Shown here one piece after another: positions 46,565 to 56,984 of a stretch of 64,000 nt of DNA. The stretch covers positions 132,821,841-132,885,840 of the forward strand of contig OY856186.1 of assembly GCA_963693315.1 (NCBI GenBank). Reading direction: 5' to 3'. The stretch is from Diogma glabrata. Taxonomy: Eukaryota > Arthropoda > Insecta > Diptera > Cylindrotomidae. How positions within the stretch are numbered: the first letter of the stretch is position 1; every line of letters begins with the position of its first letter. A program made the translations under genes and the position numbers. Under the pieces are notes generated by a model that saw only the letters and a program-made list of their open reading frames with translations, did no database searches and was not told the DNA's origin.

Positions 46565-47171
46565 AGGGTGTTTTCCAAACGACAACTTATTTGTGGAACA
46601 TAACTTATTCTAAACTTATTCAAATAAGTATGCTGGCGAGGTAACTTATTGTCTGTCTCTTTCTCTTACAAAAATCTAATTTGAAATGTCAAAAATATTT
46701 TTTAGTAAACATAACCAAAGATTTAACTAAATATAAGAAAACTTATTTGAATCTGTATGCTTTATTTAAAGGTACAATCGCAATCATAAAACGTAAAACT
46801 ATTTAAATGCAGAATTAAGTTCAAGTAACCGGGCGTTAATCTTAAATCAATTTTGTTATTATTTTTTTCAAACATGTTGAAATTACACCAAACTTTTAAT
46901 ATTTGATATAATAACCGCTTTTCTTTATAAATCAATTATTATTAATATAATACATATTTTTACTGTATTTATTGTATAAATAATTTTGATTTTATATCTG
47001 CATAATCAATTTTGGAAATTTTCTGAAAACAAATTGTCAAACAAACTTTCAAAATTGAAAATAAGTAAGACAATTCGATTGGAATGACTTTTCTCACTTA
47101 TTTAATATGGCGACAAATAAGTTTAGAATAAGTTACGTTCCACAAATAAGTCGTCGTTTGGAAAGCAGCCT
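46565..47171. mobile_element. About 600-bp element with 55-bp terminal inverted repeats
   Basis: Left end AGGGTGTTTTCCAAACGACA and TTATTCTAAACTTATTC; right end GAATAAGTTTAGAATAA and TCGTCGTTTGGAAAGCAGCC. It interrupts the left arm of the large element; the right arm lacks it, so it came later. Non-coding MITE. Confidence 0.8.
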
Positions 47172-47989
47172 AACTAATAAATTAGCTTGCATTTCTTTCA
47201 TAGAATTTTCATTTTGTATATGGGCTATTATTTTAAAAACGTACATTTTTTTGTTGATTTTTAAATTTTTGATTTTTAAAAAATCTGAAATTTTGATATA
47301 TTGTTGAAATTGACGAAAGGAAAAAAGTTGTTTCTGCTTTTATTTTTTGTGTACTCTGAATCGGAGTTATGCGCGGTTGAATTTTTGAGGCTTTTTCACG
47401 TAGTTTTGGTAATGGTGTCAATGTTTTGTTAATAGATCCCATAAATTTCATGTGATTTACGTATATTTTTGCACATAGGGAGAAAAATTATTTAATAATC
47501 GAAATATGTAAGTTGGAAATTAATAATTTTTCTATTTTCCGCTAGGCGGCGCGTTAAACCTTGCTTTACTTCAAAGCTCATATCTCAAAAAGTCACTTTT
47601 TTTTTTTGTTTTTCACAAATTTTAAAGTAAACATATGCAGCTATGAAATTGAGAAATAAAAAGTCAGCAATTCAATATGAATTTTGTCTTACGATTTTTT
47701 AAAGTTTGGTATATGAAAAATTCACATGTGTTTTTTTATTAAGTTAATAATCCTGTACTAAATGTGGATCTAATAAATTAAACATTTCATATTTTAACAC
47801 CTGCAATAAATTTGAACCATTTTCTGTATATTTCTGATTGAGAAACAGGTTTTTATTCAGAATAAGAATAGGAGATCCCAATGATCGAAGATTTTGTTAT
47901 AATTTCAACATCACCAACACTAACATTAGAAAAAAACATTAAAAAAACATTTTTTCTATAAACATTATAATTTAATCAATATTATAAAT

Positions 47990-49258
47990 AAATACCTTAA
48001 AAAATTAATTTATATAATTCTTTTTGCCTTTAAATTGAAATATTTATGATAATCAGAAAAAGAAAACATTTTGGCAATTATTTTATTGGGTGTAGTGTTA
48101 TCCGGTAAAAAACAGAGGAATCCTTGAGTTCCACTTATGGTTTTAATGTCCGAAAACCGCATCGAAAGAAATTGCTCCTGTAGTTCGATATCTCCTGAAG
48201 ACACACATGAAAACTTCATAACGTGGTTGGTTTTTTCGATCAAATTTCCGCCCATTCAAATAATTCCCTTGCTGTTGATATTTTTTCTCCTTTAAGCGAA
48301 GCTCTCCGGGCTTCTCTTTTAAGTGTTCCTCCAATCCCATCGTATGGACCCTTTCCGTGGGCAGTTGCAAAGAAATGCCATTCTGCAGGTATTTTAAAAT
48401 CATCAATATGTATGCAGAGATTTATGAAATTCTTCTTATTTTTTTTATATTGAGCTGCTGAACCATCAGTAAAATATAAAATTTTTTTGATACTTGGATA
48501 TATTTCTTGCTGTTTTTCAATGAATTCAATACACCTTTCCTGGTATTAATGAACTGCAACTGTGTTATGCATTAAATAATCAGATATAATGACAAAAGAT
48601 AAGACCTCTAGTTTATCATTACATGATTTGTAGTAAATTACGATTGGGTGGATTGTGGCTTGAACTTTATTGAACTTTATTGTGCAGCTTGTATCTCATT
48701 CTGCGTTATCATTGAGTATCCTGGATACGTTGATTTGACCAAAATTTACGTGGTAGAGTTGTCAACAAAAACACTTGTTTTGATTTAGAGCTGGCATCTT
48801 TAAATTCCTTTTTAAGGTTCATAAGCCATGAAGTATATTCACATTCCTCCTTTGGTGATAACACTTTAACTGAATCTACTTGAAATTATTCTTTGACTTA
48901 TTGCCGATGTGACACTTGCAATTTTTTTATAACTTCCTGTTGTAATATGTTTTTGTTTGATAGGAGATACGGCTAACCTTCCAAGAACATTGTTAATATA
49001 ATCTAAAGTGTCATTAAGTAGTTCAAGAACTGTGGAGATATAGTATCAACCGAAACTGGTGATGGATCTAAAGATGCTGGAGGGTATTTTAATATTTTCG
49101 TTCGTTGAACATTTTCAACATCCTGATTTCGTCGCTTTAATAATGAAATGACGTATACGCAAAAGTATAGTTTCGAGATATTTGAGTTTAAAGTTTGATG
49201 TGCGCATGCATTTGCTATGGACGTTAATTTATAATTTATTAATTCTAACCCCCAGTTC
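47990..49258 (-). pseudogene. DDE-type transposase-like protein, broken
   Basis: Reading the minus strand in changing frames gives: a helix-turn-helix-like N-terminal remnant (TLPRKFWS, near 48760), QATIHPIVIYYKS, CIEFIEKQQEIYPSIKK followed by ILYFTDGSAAQYK (Asp of an RNase H-fold strand), WHFFATAHGKGPYDGIGG and LKREARRASL, then GTQGFLCFLPDN near the C-terminus. This order occurs in a large uncharacterised protein family of insect and cnidarian genomes that I believe to be transposon-encoded, but I cannot name the superfamily. Stops (for example near 48543) and several frameshifts show decay. It sits between the inverted arms of the 46.1-51.3 kb element, consistent with being its own transposase. 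Confidence 0.6.
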
Positions 49259-49635
49259 ATAAATAATTCGAAAATGTAAAAACGTCAATTCAAAGATACC
49301 CTTATGGGGAATGCAGCGCACCTTATATAATATAAAAACAACGGTATAAATAGCATACGTTCGTTTCATTATTAAGGCGACGATTTATAGAAATAATTTC
49401 ACTATCGATAGTTTCCGAACATGAAAGCTGCTGCATAGAAAATATTAGTTGCATATGAATTTTTATTCATTTTAATAAAATAATTAAATTTACCTTATTT
49501 TATAGATTTAAGTGCGACATGTGTCACATAGAAAATGGTCATCACGCAAAGTAAAATTTAGGGTCGCAGATTTTTGAATAACAGCTGTTGTGACCCAGTT
49601 TCACATTTTTTGATGTCCGCTTATGATTTTTGAGA

Positions 49636-49835
49636 NNNNNNNNNNNNNNNNNNNNNNNNNNNNNNNNNNNNNNNNNNNNNNNNNNNNNNNNNNNNNNNNN
49701 NNNNNNNNNNNNNNNNNNNNNNNNNNNNNNNNNNNNNNNNNNNNNNNNNNNNNNNNNNNNNNNNNNNNNNNNNNNNNNNNNNNNNNNNNNNNNNNNNNNN
49801 NNNNNNNNNNNNNNNNNNNNNNNNNNNNNNNNNNN
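49636..49835. other. Assembly gap (200 N)
   Basis: Exactly 200 unknown bases. The roughly 40 bases on either side are the same (CAGTTTCACATTTTTTGATG... up to ...TTTTTGAGA), so the gap probably lies at a repeat edge or joins overlapping ends. Confidence 0.98.
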
Positions 49836-51290
49836 CTGGTGTGACCAGTTTCACATTTTTTGATGTCCGCTTATGATTTTTGAGACCGTACAAGTTACTG
49901 CACAATTTGAAAGGCATTTCTATTATTATCTTTTCTAAACGTTATGTCTTCTAAATATTTTTGAATATAATTGATATAAGGTAATCACATCAATATATAT
50001 ACCCTTGAAATAGTTTTGACATAGGTAGAATCAGGTAAAATTAGGTAGGTACAATTGAATATATTTTGATTGGATGCAAGCATAATTTGTTCCAAAAACC
50101 GTTTGTGGGCGTCATCCGAAATTTTAAATGTTAAAATTATGAGTCTTTAATGAGATTTTAATTAGTAAAAACGGGCTGAATAGACATTTTTTAAAATGAA
50201 TAAACATTTTACACACCCTTTTAATAATTTAAATTCCTTTATTTTACCACTTAACTTAAATTAATTTTTAATAAGTTTTTAACCTATTAACCGCACAGAA
50301 AACGATTCAAATTTATTGCAGGTGTTAAAATATGAAATGTTTAATTTATTATATCCACATTTAGTTCAGGATTATTAACTTAATAAAAAAACACATGTGA
50401 ATTTTTCATATACCAAACTTTAAAAAATCGTAAGAAAAAATCCATATTGAATTGCTGACTTTTTATTTCTCAATTTCATAGCTGCATGCATATGTTTACT
50501 TTAAAATTTGTGAAAAACAAAAAAAAAAGTGACTTTTTGAGATATGAGCTTTGAAGTAAAGCAAGGTTTAACGCGCCGTCTAGCGGAAAAGAGAAAAATT
50601 ATTAATTTCCAACTTACATATAAATAACAACTTACAACTTACAAAAATATACGTAAATCACATGAAATTTATGGGATCTATTAACAAAACATTGACACCA
50701 TTACCAAAACTACGTGATAAAGCCTCAAAAATTCAACCGCGCATAACTCCGATTCAGAGTACACAAAAAATAAAAGCAGAAACAACTTTTTTCCTTTCGT
50801 CAATGCCAACAATATATCAAAATTTCAGATTTTTTAAAAATATTTGTTTTTTTTTCGACGTACGTTTTCAAAATAATAGCCCATATAATATTTCACATTA
50901 AATAAAAGTCTTAACTGCCACTGAGGTTTCGTGATGGTTCTGCACTTCTCTCGATTCAGTCGATCGTATAAATATCGCATTCCACATTTGCATTCGAATA
51001 TAAATAAATAAATAAATATTATTTTGTACTTTTATTTTTACTAGAAACTTTTGTTTTAATACCTAGTTAGTTGAAGTTGTTTCTAATTCTAATCTCTAAT
51101 CCGAGTGACAAAGTAAGTATTTCAAACATGTAGAACACCCAATTATTTGGAAATGTTTTGTTTTACACTCGTTTCTACTTGACACAGGATATCACTTCTT
51201 TTTGTACTGAACAGATAGTTTGGACTATTAAACTTTAAACGGCACCTTTTTCACGAACTAAAATTTACATTTTTGATGTTTTTTGTAGCT

Positions 51291-51944
51291 AATCCTTACA
51301 AGCAGCACCGATTTGCACAAAAATTTGGATTTAGGTAATGCTTGTCTTCTACTTCAAAGTTGACCCTATGCCGGTGGGTGCTTAAAACCTAGGGGTGAAT
51401 GCCACCCCTTTTCGGGGGTGAAAAATATAATATTAAAAATAAGTACGGGAATATATAGATTGACTAGTTTTAAGCAACTTTTGTCATAGATATATTTTTC
51501 TCAAAGTCGATATTTTTCGACTTATTCGCGAGTGAAAATGTTATTTTCATAAAAAAACCACGTTTTCAGACGGTTTTTCATGGATAACTCAAAAAGTAAG
51601 TATTTATCGTAAAGATGATTTTAGATCACAATGTAGCTTATAAAAAAACAAACAAAATGCTGGGTTTATGGTGTCTGTAGACCCAATACAAACAGAGCAA
51701 TAGCTTGTTGAAGGTAAGTTCATATTCGCCAAACGCAAAAGTTGAAAGTTTCGACGTGAATAAACAAAAAACAATGCATTTTTCGGGTAAATTTGATATA
51801 ATATTATTTTTAGTGTTAGCTCCGAAAAATGATTACTTTTAGAACTGTTTAGAGTCCGCAAAATTGTATTTTATCGGCCTAGTACTTAAAGTCGTTATGA
51901 CAACACTTTAGCGGATTCAAAATTTGTTTTCATTTTATTTTATA
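51291..51944. repeat. Dispersed repeat with CACCCC/GGGGTG hairpin
   Basis: Contains GATTTGCACAAAAATTTGGA, a GGTGAATGCCACCCC then TTTTCGGGGGTGAAAA hairpin and CATGGATAACTCAAAAAGTA. I know this type of block from repeats in many insect genomes but cannot name the element. Non-coding. Confidence 0.45.
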
Positions 51945-52622
51945 CTAGCAGGACCCGGCGTGCTTTGCTACGCTTATAAATAAAGTTTGTGCACAGACAT
52001 TTTGTTGACGTAGTAGTATGATTTCAAAAAGTAGTAATGAGAAATGATAGCGTAGTTTTTAATTTTTTGTTTTAAAAATATGAATGAAAAATAATCAGTG
52101 CTTTAGCTCATCAGTATGAAAAATCGGATATATGAAAAATTGGCGATCAAGTAAGTTTTCGAGTAAGCTATAAAAAAATTTAAATGACTTGTTGAATTAG
52201 TAGAGGTGTGTCAACACTCATCTCTATAAAGAACATTATACAGAACAAAAATAGATTCACAAATGTTCACAGTGCTCATGCATTCTATTTGTACCCGACA
52301 CGAAACACACAAAAACTTTTCTAAAGAAGTTTTTCTGAGAAATGAAAATGGAAAATGCTGTCAAATTGCAAAATTCAAGTGAATTACAATAATTACTTTG
52401 ATCTTAATCACTCACAAAATCTCTCAAAATTTTATTTTTTACACTAAATAGCGTAAAAGTTTTGTTTATTTAACATTGGTCGCATAATGCCGCTATCTCA
52501 TAAGAAAGAAAACTCGAGAAAACTCGTAAAGATAACATTAAATTAACATTGTGTCATTTTTATTGCAACTTATTTATTTTAATATGGAACGAATTTCAAA
52601 ATGTCGTTTTAATTCTATTTAT

Positions 52623-52935
52623 TTATTCGAGTACTTGTGGGCACACTTTATTTTTTGTTTTTCCGTCTGGTGCGTACACGAATAAATAAGAAGGTTTTCC
52701 TAACGCGCCAGCCACATATAGTTGTCCATGTGAGAAGAACGGATTCTCCAAATCTAGTCCACATACTTGCAGTAACTGTCCGTGTGCTTTGTTGATGGTA
52801 ATTGCAAAAGCCGTTGCACTGGAAACTAATCGTTTGAATCTGCTGGGATCATTGAAATATATGGCCTGTCGGTCGTGGCAACACTACATCTTCATCTTCC
52901 TCTTCCACTCAAAATTGTAGCTTCAATGACATTGT
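52623..52935 (-). pseudogene. Helitron helicase C-terminus, copy 2
   Basis: An open minus frame ending at TAA 52623-52625 reads FAITINKAHGQLLQVCGL, ENPFFSHGQLYVAG, LGKPSYLFVYAPDGKT and ends CPQVLE. These are the terminal motifs of the Pif1-like SF1 helicase domain (motif V/VI region) that unwinds DNA in Helitron rolling-circle transposition. Upstream the sequence is scrambled by a CTTCATCTTCCTCTTCC expansion near 52890, after which VIEATIL can still be read. The invariant Arg of the ACSRVG motif region is missing (AGALGKP). Confidence 0.82.
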
Positions 52936-52959
52936 ACATCTTTGTTTTCACAGAAGTTC

Positions 52960-53480
52960 AAAAAAGTTTGTGCAATTTCAAAATATGTGACATATTTGAA
53001 ATTACAATGTGTGTCACAACAACACATATAAACCTTTTAAGGCATAGGCTCTACAACATAATGCTTTTTAAGACGTTGATGAACGCAAATTTCTTTTTTT
53101 TATATTCTTCTTAAAGAATGGAAAACTTAATAATAAATCCTTTCACATAATAATGTACGATATATGGCAATATTTCATGATAGGATGGTGGAAATAAAAA
53201 CAATATACTTTTTTTTTCAAATTTGCAGGAAGAAAGCTAAAATTAGGTTCCTAGTTATCCTAGTGCTAGAAGCATATACCAAGATCATATAACGCATTGT
53301 TTACCTCAAGCCAGCATATTTAATAATTATATGGAAGCTCATTTGTTCGAGCAAGCAAAAAGTTCATTCTTTTAAAAAAAAAAAAAAACTTCGTCCATCT
53401 GCAACACCTTAGAAAGCATGTTCTTATGTGTTGTTGTGACACACATTGTAATTTCTACTATCCAACACATTTTATTTTAA
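52960..53480. mobile_element. Fold-back element D, complete copy 4
   Basis: Two terminal repeats (GTGTCACAACAACACATATA near 53010 and ATGTGTTGTTGTGACACACA near 53425) around the D interior with GCTCATTTGTTCGAGCAAGC. Same position relative to the helicase as copy 1. Confidence 0.75.
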
Positions 53481-53490
53481 AAAAAAATAG

Positions 53491-53694
53491 AGCATTATCG
53501 TCAAAGAATAATCCATAACTAAGACTAAGGGTACTATCGTTGATTGAAAAAGTACATCCGCCACCACACCTAAAATATCACTTATCCCCTTAATATAAGT
53601 GATATCTTACTGCCATTGTCGGTAGTTTACGATATCTCACGTTAACTGATTTGCAGGTACTAAAGTATTCCGCTTTGTCACATCCATAGATCCA
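53491..53694. repeat. Repeat module E, copy 4
   Basis: Reverse orientation; ends TTGTCACATCCATAGATCC. More diverged than the other copies. Confidence 0.75.
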
Positions 53695-53704
53695 AACTAT
53701 AAAA

Positions 53705-53945
53705 TTTTACATATGTTCCTGCGTGCGGGCATATATTATAAATTCATTGGCATTAATGCATTGTAACTGTTTGCAAATCACTATTGCAAACGTGTTTCCG
53801 GCTAAGGGCCACATTTTTTTTAGATTGTTTATCATACTTGCTATCCATGTTTGATTATACATAAGCAATGCTTCTTTGTATAGTATTTGTGCGAATTCCG
53901 TTTCGTAATTTTCAGCTTTTAATCGATGTTATCAACTATCTTTCT
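53705..53945 (-). pseudogene. Helitron-borne coding segment, open copy
   Basis: The minus frame reads KAENYETEFAQILYKEALL, MYNQTWIASMINNL, MWPLAGNTFAIVI and NANEFIIYARTQEH with no stop. The homologous block at 20181-20408 is broken. I do not recognise the family; it has no start codon or known motif here and is probably a slice of a longer protein. Confidence 0.45.
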
Positions 53946-54407
53946 TAGTTGAACAAACATACATTACATAGAATTGCAGACCAATAACATATGTAGTTTA
54001 TTACTAATAAAAATAACACATTGTATAGATGATAAAATTTGTAACCTCATTATGTGTTTAATTCAAATACATATAGTTTTGATATACAAATGTAATTGTT
54101 TCAGATTATACTTTCATTTTTCAATTTAATTAAATTATGTTCAACAAAAAAATTGATCAAAGGAATCTAACCGTATAAAACGATATTTAAAGAAAAATTA
54201 AATTAAATTATTATCAACGTTTAGGCAGAACCCCTTAAGATAATTGTAATGGCCCTGGGGTTCCATTCAAAAAAAAAAATTTGCCTGTTACCTATGCGCA
54301 AATGTACACAACAACTTCTCAAAGTTTCATGATGATCGGATGAATGGTGTTTCGCCAAGTACCAGCGGTAAAATTTATAGGGTGGTATTTGTGGTATTTA
54401 GGGCCGA
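53946..54407. other. Unassigned, with a dispersed repeat edge
   Basis: 54265-54395 (GTTCCATTC, TTTCATGATGATCGGATGAA, TTTCGCCAAGTACCAGCGG) is partly shared in reverse with 3297-3335. Otherwise nothing. Confidence 0.45.
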
Positions 54408-54998
54408 TTGTATGAATAGATAAATCCTCGGGTTAATCGTCGTTTATATTGTATGAATCAAGATAAAATAAAAAATCTATCCGAGGATTGTTGATCTATC
54501 CTTAGATCTATCTTCTATTTTTCTTCTATGAAACAAAAGATAAAACAATTTGTTTTTTTTGACATGTGCAGCATAGCAGGAAAATTTTGATTTGAATTTT
54601 TGGTTATTTTTGAATTTAAATTTCTGCGTTTCAAAAATTTGTTATTTGATATAAATTAATAATTAAATAAATAATATTTTTAATATAATTTTAATATATT
54701 CAATTTCAATTTTGAAATAATGTTTTTTTTTTTTTTTTTTTTTTTACATATTTATTTGGTTTTTGGGCATGTCAAAATAATGTTTTTTAATTTATAATTA
54801 AATTTATTTAATAGAAAAGTAAAAGAAAAAGTATTGTCACTTATAAAAAAAGTGCTATAAACTGCAATAAAAACAAAAATTAAAATTAATCTATGCGTGT
54901 TCGATCATACAATCGATGAAAAAAGAATGCTCGCATGAAGATAGAATTGTATTCCCGGATTTTTTTTCTATCCATCCTTGTTTATACAATCGGCCCTT
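54408..54998. mobile_element. About 590-bp MITE with AGGGCCGATTGTATAAA-type ends
   Basis: Left AGGGCCGATTGTATGAATAG and right TTTATACAATCGGCCCT are inverted repeats. Subterminal ATCCTCGGGTTAATCG / CCCGGATTTTTTTTCTATCC words also mirror each other. The interior is AT-rich with a run of T at 54720-54745. Confidence 0.75.
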
Positions 54999-55158
54999 AA
55001 TGAAATAAATTTTTTTAAATTATGATGTTTAAAACAATCATTAGTTTCTAAATATATTTTTTTATGTATATGTAACCCTGTAAAGAGTAAATAAAACTCA
55101 TTAAAAATGAAAATAATAAAAATGTCTGTTTCATTCATAAATGTTTTGAAGTGAAATC

Positions 55159-55584
<426 letters not shown>

Positions 55585-55691
55585 TACCCTATTTCACCAA
55601 ACTTACAAATTTGTAATTTCATGCAAATTTTCACAAATTTTGTTAAAATTTGTATGAAATTACAAATTTGTAAGTTTGGTGAAATAGGGTA
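55585..55691. mobile_element. 107-bp hairpin element, copy 2
   Basis: Same termini (TACCCTATTTCACC / GGTGAAATAGGGTA) and length as the copy in retrotransposon B, with a few central differences. Confidence 0.9.
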
Positions 55692-56250
55692 CTGAATGTA
55701 TTACAAATAAACATTACGAATATATTTTTAAAAACGCATTCAGAATGGATTATTTAAATACATTCTGAAAGTATTTTAAGAATATACATTTATAATGCAT
55801 TCTTTAAATACATTCATAATGTATTATCCTAATACATTCAGAATGAATTTCATGGATTCATTCTGAATATATTTCAAGAAAACATTCTGTACCCTATTTC
55901 ACCAAACTTACAAATTTGTAATTTCATACAAATTTTAACAAAATTTGTGAAAATTTGCATGAAATTACAAATTTGTAAGTTTGGTGAAATAGGGTACAGA
56001 ATGGATTATTAAAATACATTCTGAATGTAATAGAAGAATACATTTCGAATGCATTTTTAAAATGTTCTCGTAATGCATTACTGAAATATATTTTTAATGC
56101 ATTTCGCGTAAACTAATCTTTTGTTTTTTTAAGGGGAAATTGATCACGCAGACGGACATCATAACCATTCTTTCATAGAAAAACGTGATACATTCGAATG
56201 CATTAAAGTATCACATTTAATGCATTATTAATATATTTTTAGCTGCCTGG
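55692..56250. repeat. Array of degenerate CATTCTGAATGTATT palindromic words
   Basis: ATTCAGAATG, CATTCTGAA(T/A), TGCATT and AATACATT recur about every 20-35 bp across the block, in both orientations, interrupted by hairpin copy 3. Lies just outside the protease end of the Polinton-like cluster. Non-coding. Confidence 0.6.
55890..55996. mobile_element. 107-bp hairpin element, copy 3
   Basis: Same family; flanked by CATTCTG on the left and CAGAATG on the right, which themselves mirror each other. Confidence 0.9.
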
Positions 56251-56431
56251 GATTTACCTTATTCTAAATAATGAAGTGAATTACAATGATTGACTAAAAG
56301 TAAAAATTTAATTACAATGATTGACTAAAAGTAAAAATTTGTTTTAAGGTATTTTATTTTATAAATCTTTATACCCCACTTTTACTTGTAACAAAAAATT
56401 ACATGTTTCAAATCTTGAATATCTTGCTCTG

Positions 56432-56913
56432 TTACTTTTTGCTGTTTCGCTCTAAAAAGAATTTTTTAAATAAAGAATTCGTAATCCAATCATTTGATTC
56501 ACCCTTATTTGCTTCAAACATGTTTAAGAATTCCCCCATCGGTTTTCCACTGCATCGATACAGAAGATAGAGACAGCAATATTTACCACACGATAAACTA
56601 TAACGATCTTGTAGTACACTTGAATTGTAAAAGATGTATTTCGAATTGTTTAGTAAAAAGTTTTCGAATCTCTTATCGAACGATGGCGCACGTCCAAATG
56701 AATCAAAAAATTCAGCATGATAACGTGACGAAAAATGAATTGCAATCCAATGTGTACCCGGTTTGTATGGTGGATCAGTGTTGATAACATAGCAAGCAGG
56801 TTTATTAGTTATTAGTTTTTTTTTGGTAACCGATTAATTGCGTACACACCACGAAAATATTTTTTTGTGTTGGAATTTATCCGGAGAATTTTGTTAATCT
56901 CGGTTGTATTCAT
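56432..56913 (-). pseudogene. Adenain-like cysteine protease of Polinton/adintovirus type, frameshifted
   Basis: Starts ATG (56913) and would end at TAA 56432-56434, about 160 codons, within the usual size of these proteases. The C48/adenain signature is visible: YKPGTHWIAIHF with the catalytic His, AEFFDSFG with the acidic residue, and LSCGKYCCLYLL with the nucleophile Cys. In Polintons and adenoviruses this enzyme trims capsid precursors during particle maturation. The frame is broken in a run of nine A (minus strand, about 56816-56824): the first 32 or so codons and the remainder lie in different phases, and the total of 482 nt is one short of a codon multiple. It follows the major capsid gene by 71 nt on the same strand. 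Confidence 0.85.
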
Positions 56914-56984
56914 AGCTGTGGTGCTGATATTATCGTATGGTTAAATGTAATATAATTTATATTGTTTGATAATTTATAATTATT

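Larger units (their letters stand above)
46108..51290. mobile_element. 5.2-kb element with about 1-kb inverted arms
   Basis: AGCTACGAAAAACATCAAAA at 46108 is mirrored by TTTTGATGTTTTTTGTAGCT ending at 51290. Left arm pieces (46108-46490 and 47195-47830) match the right arm (50250-50880 and 50925-51290) in reverse, including frames that begin MKFMGSINKTLTPLPKLR on opposite strands. The left arm is lengthened by another element (46565-47171). The space between the arms holds a broken transposase and a scaffold gap. I see no target duplication (flanks TCATATC and AATCCTT). Confidence 0.75.
51945..53945 (-). mobile_element. Helitron copy 2, reverse orientation, 5'-truncated
   Basis: On the minus strand the 3' end reads AAAGCACGCCGGGTCCTGCTAG (CTAG at 51948-51945) followed by T, matching copy 1. 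Homology to copy 1 runs outward through the helicase end, element D, module E and the coding segment at 53705-53945, in the same order as 20165-22878. The TC 5' end is not present; homology stops at about 53945. The two copies form a 2-2.7 kb inverted repeat separated by about 29 kb. Confidence 0.8.

Noticed and set aside
49621..49917. Open frames across the N gap
   Set aside because: Made of unknown bases.
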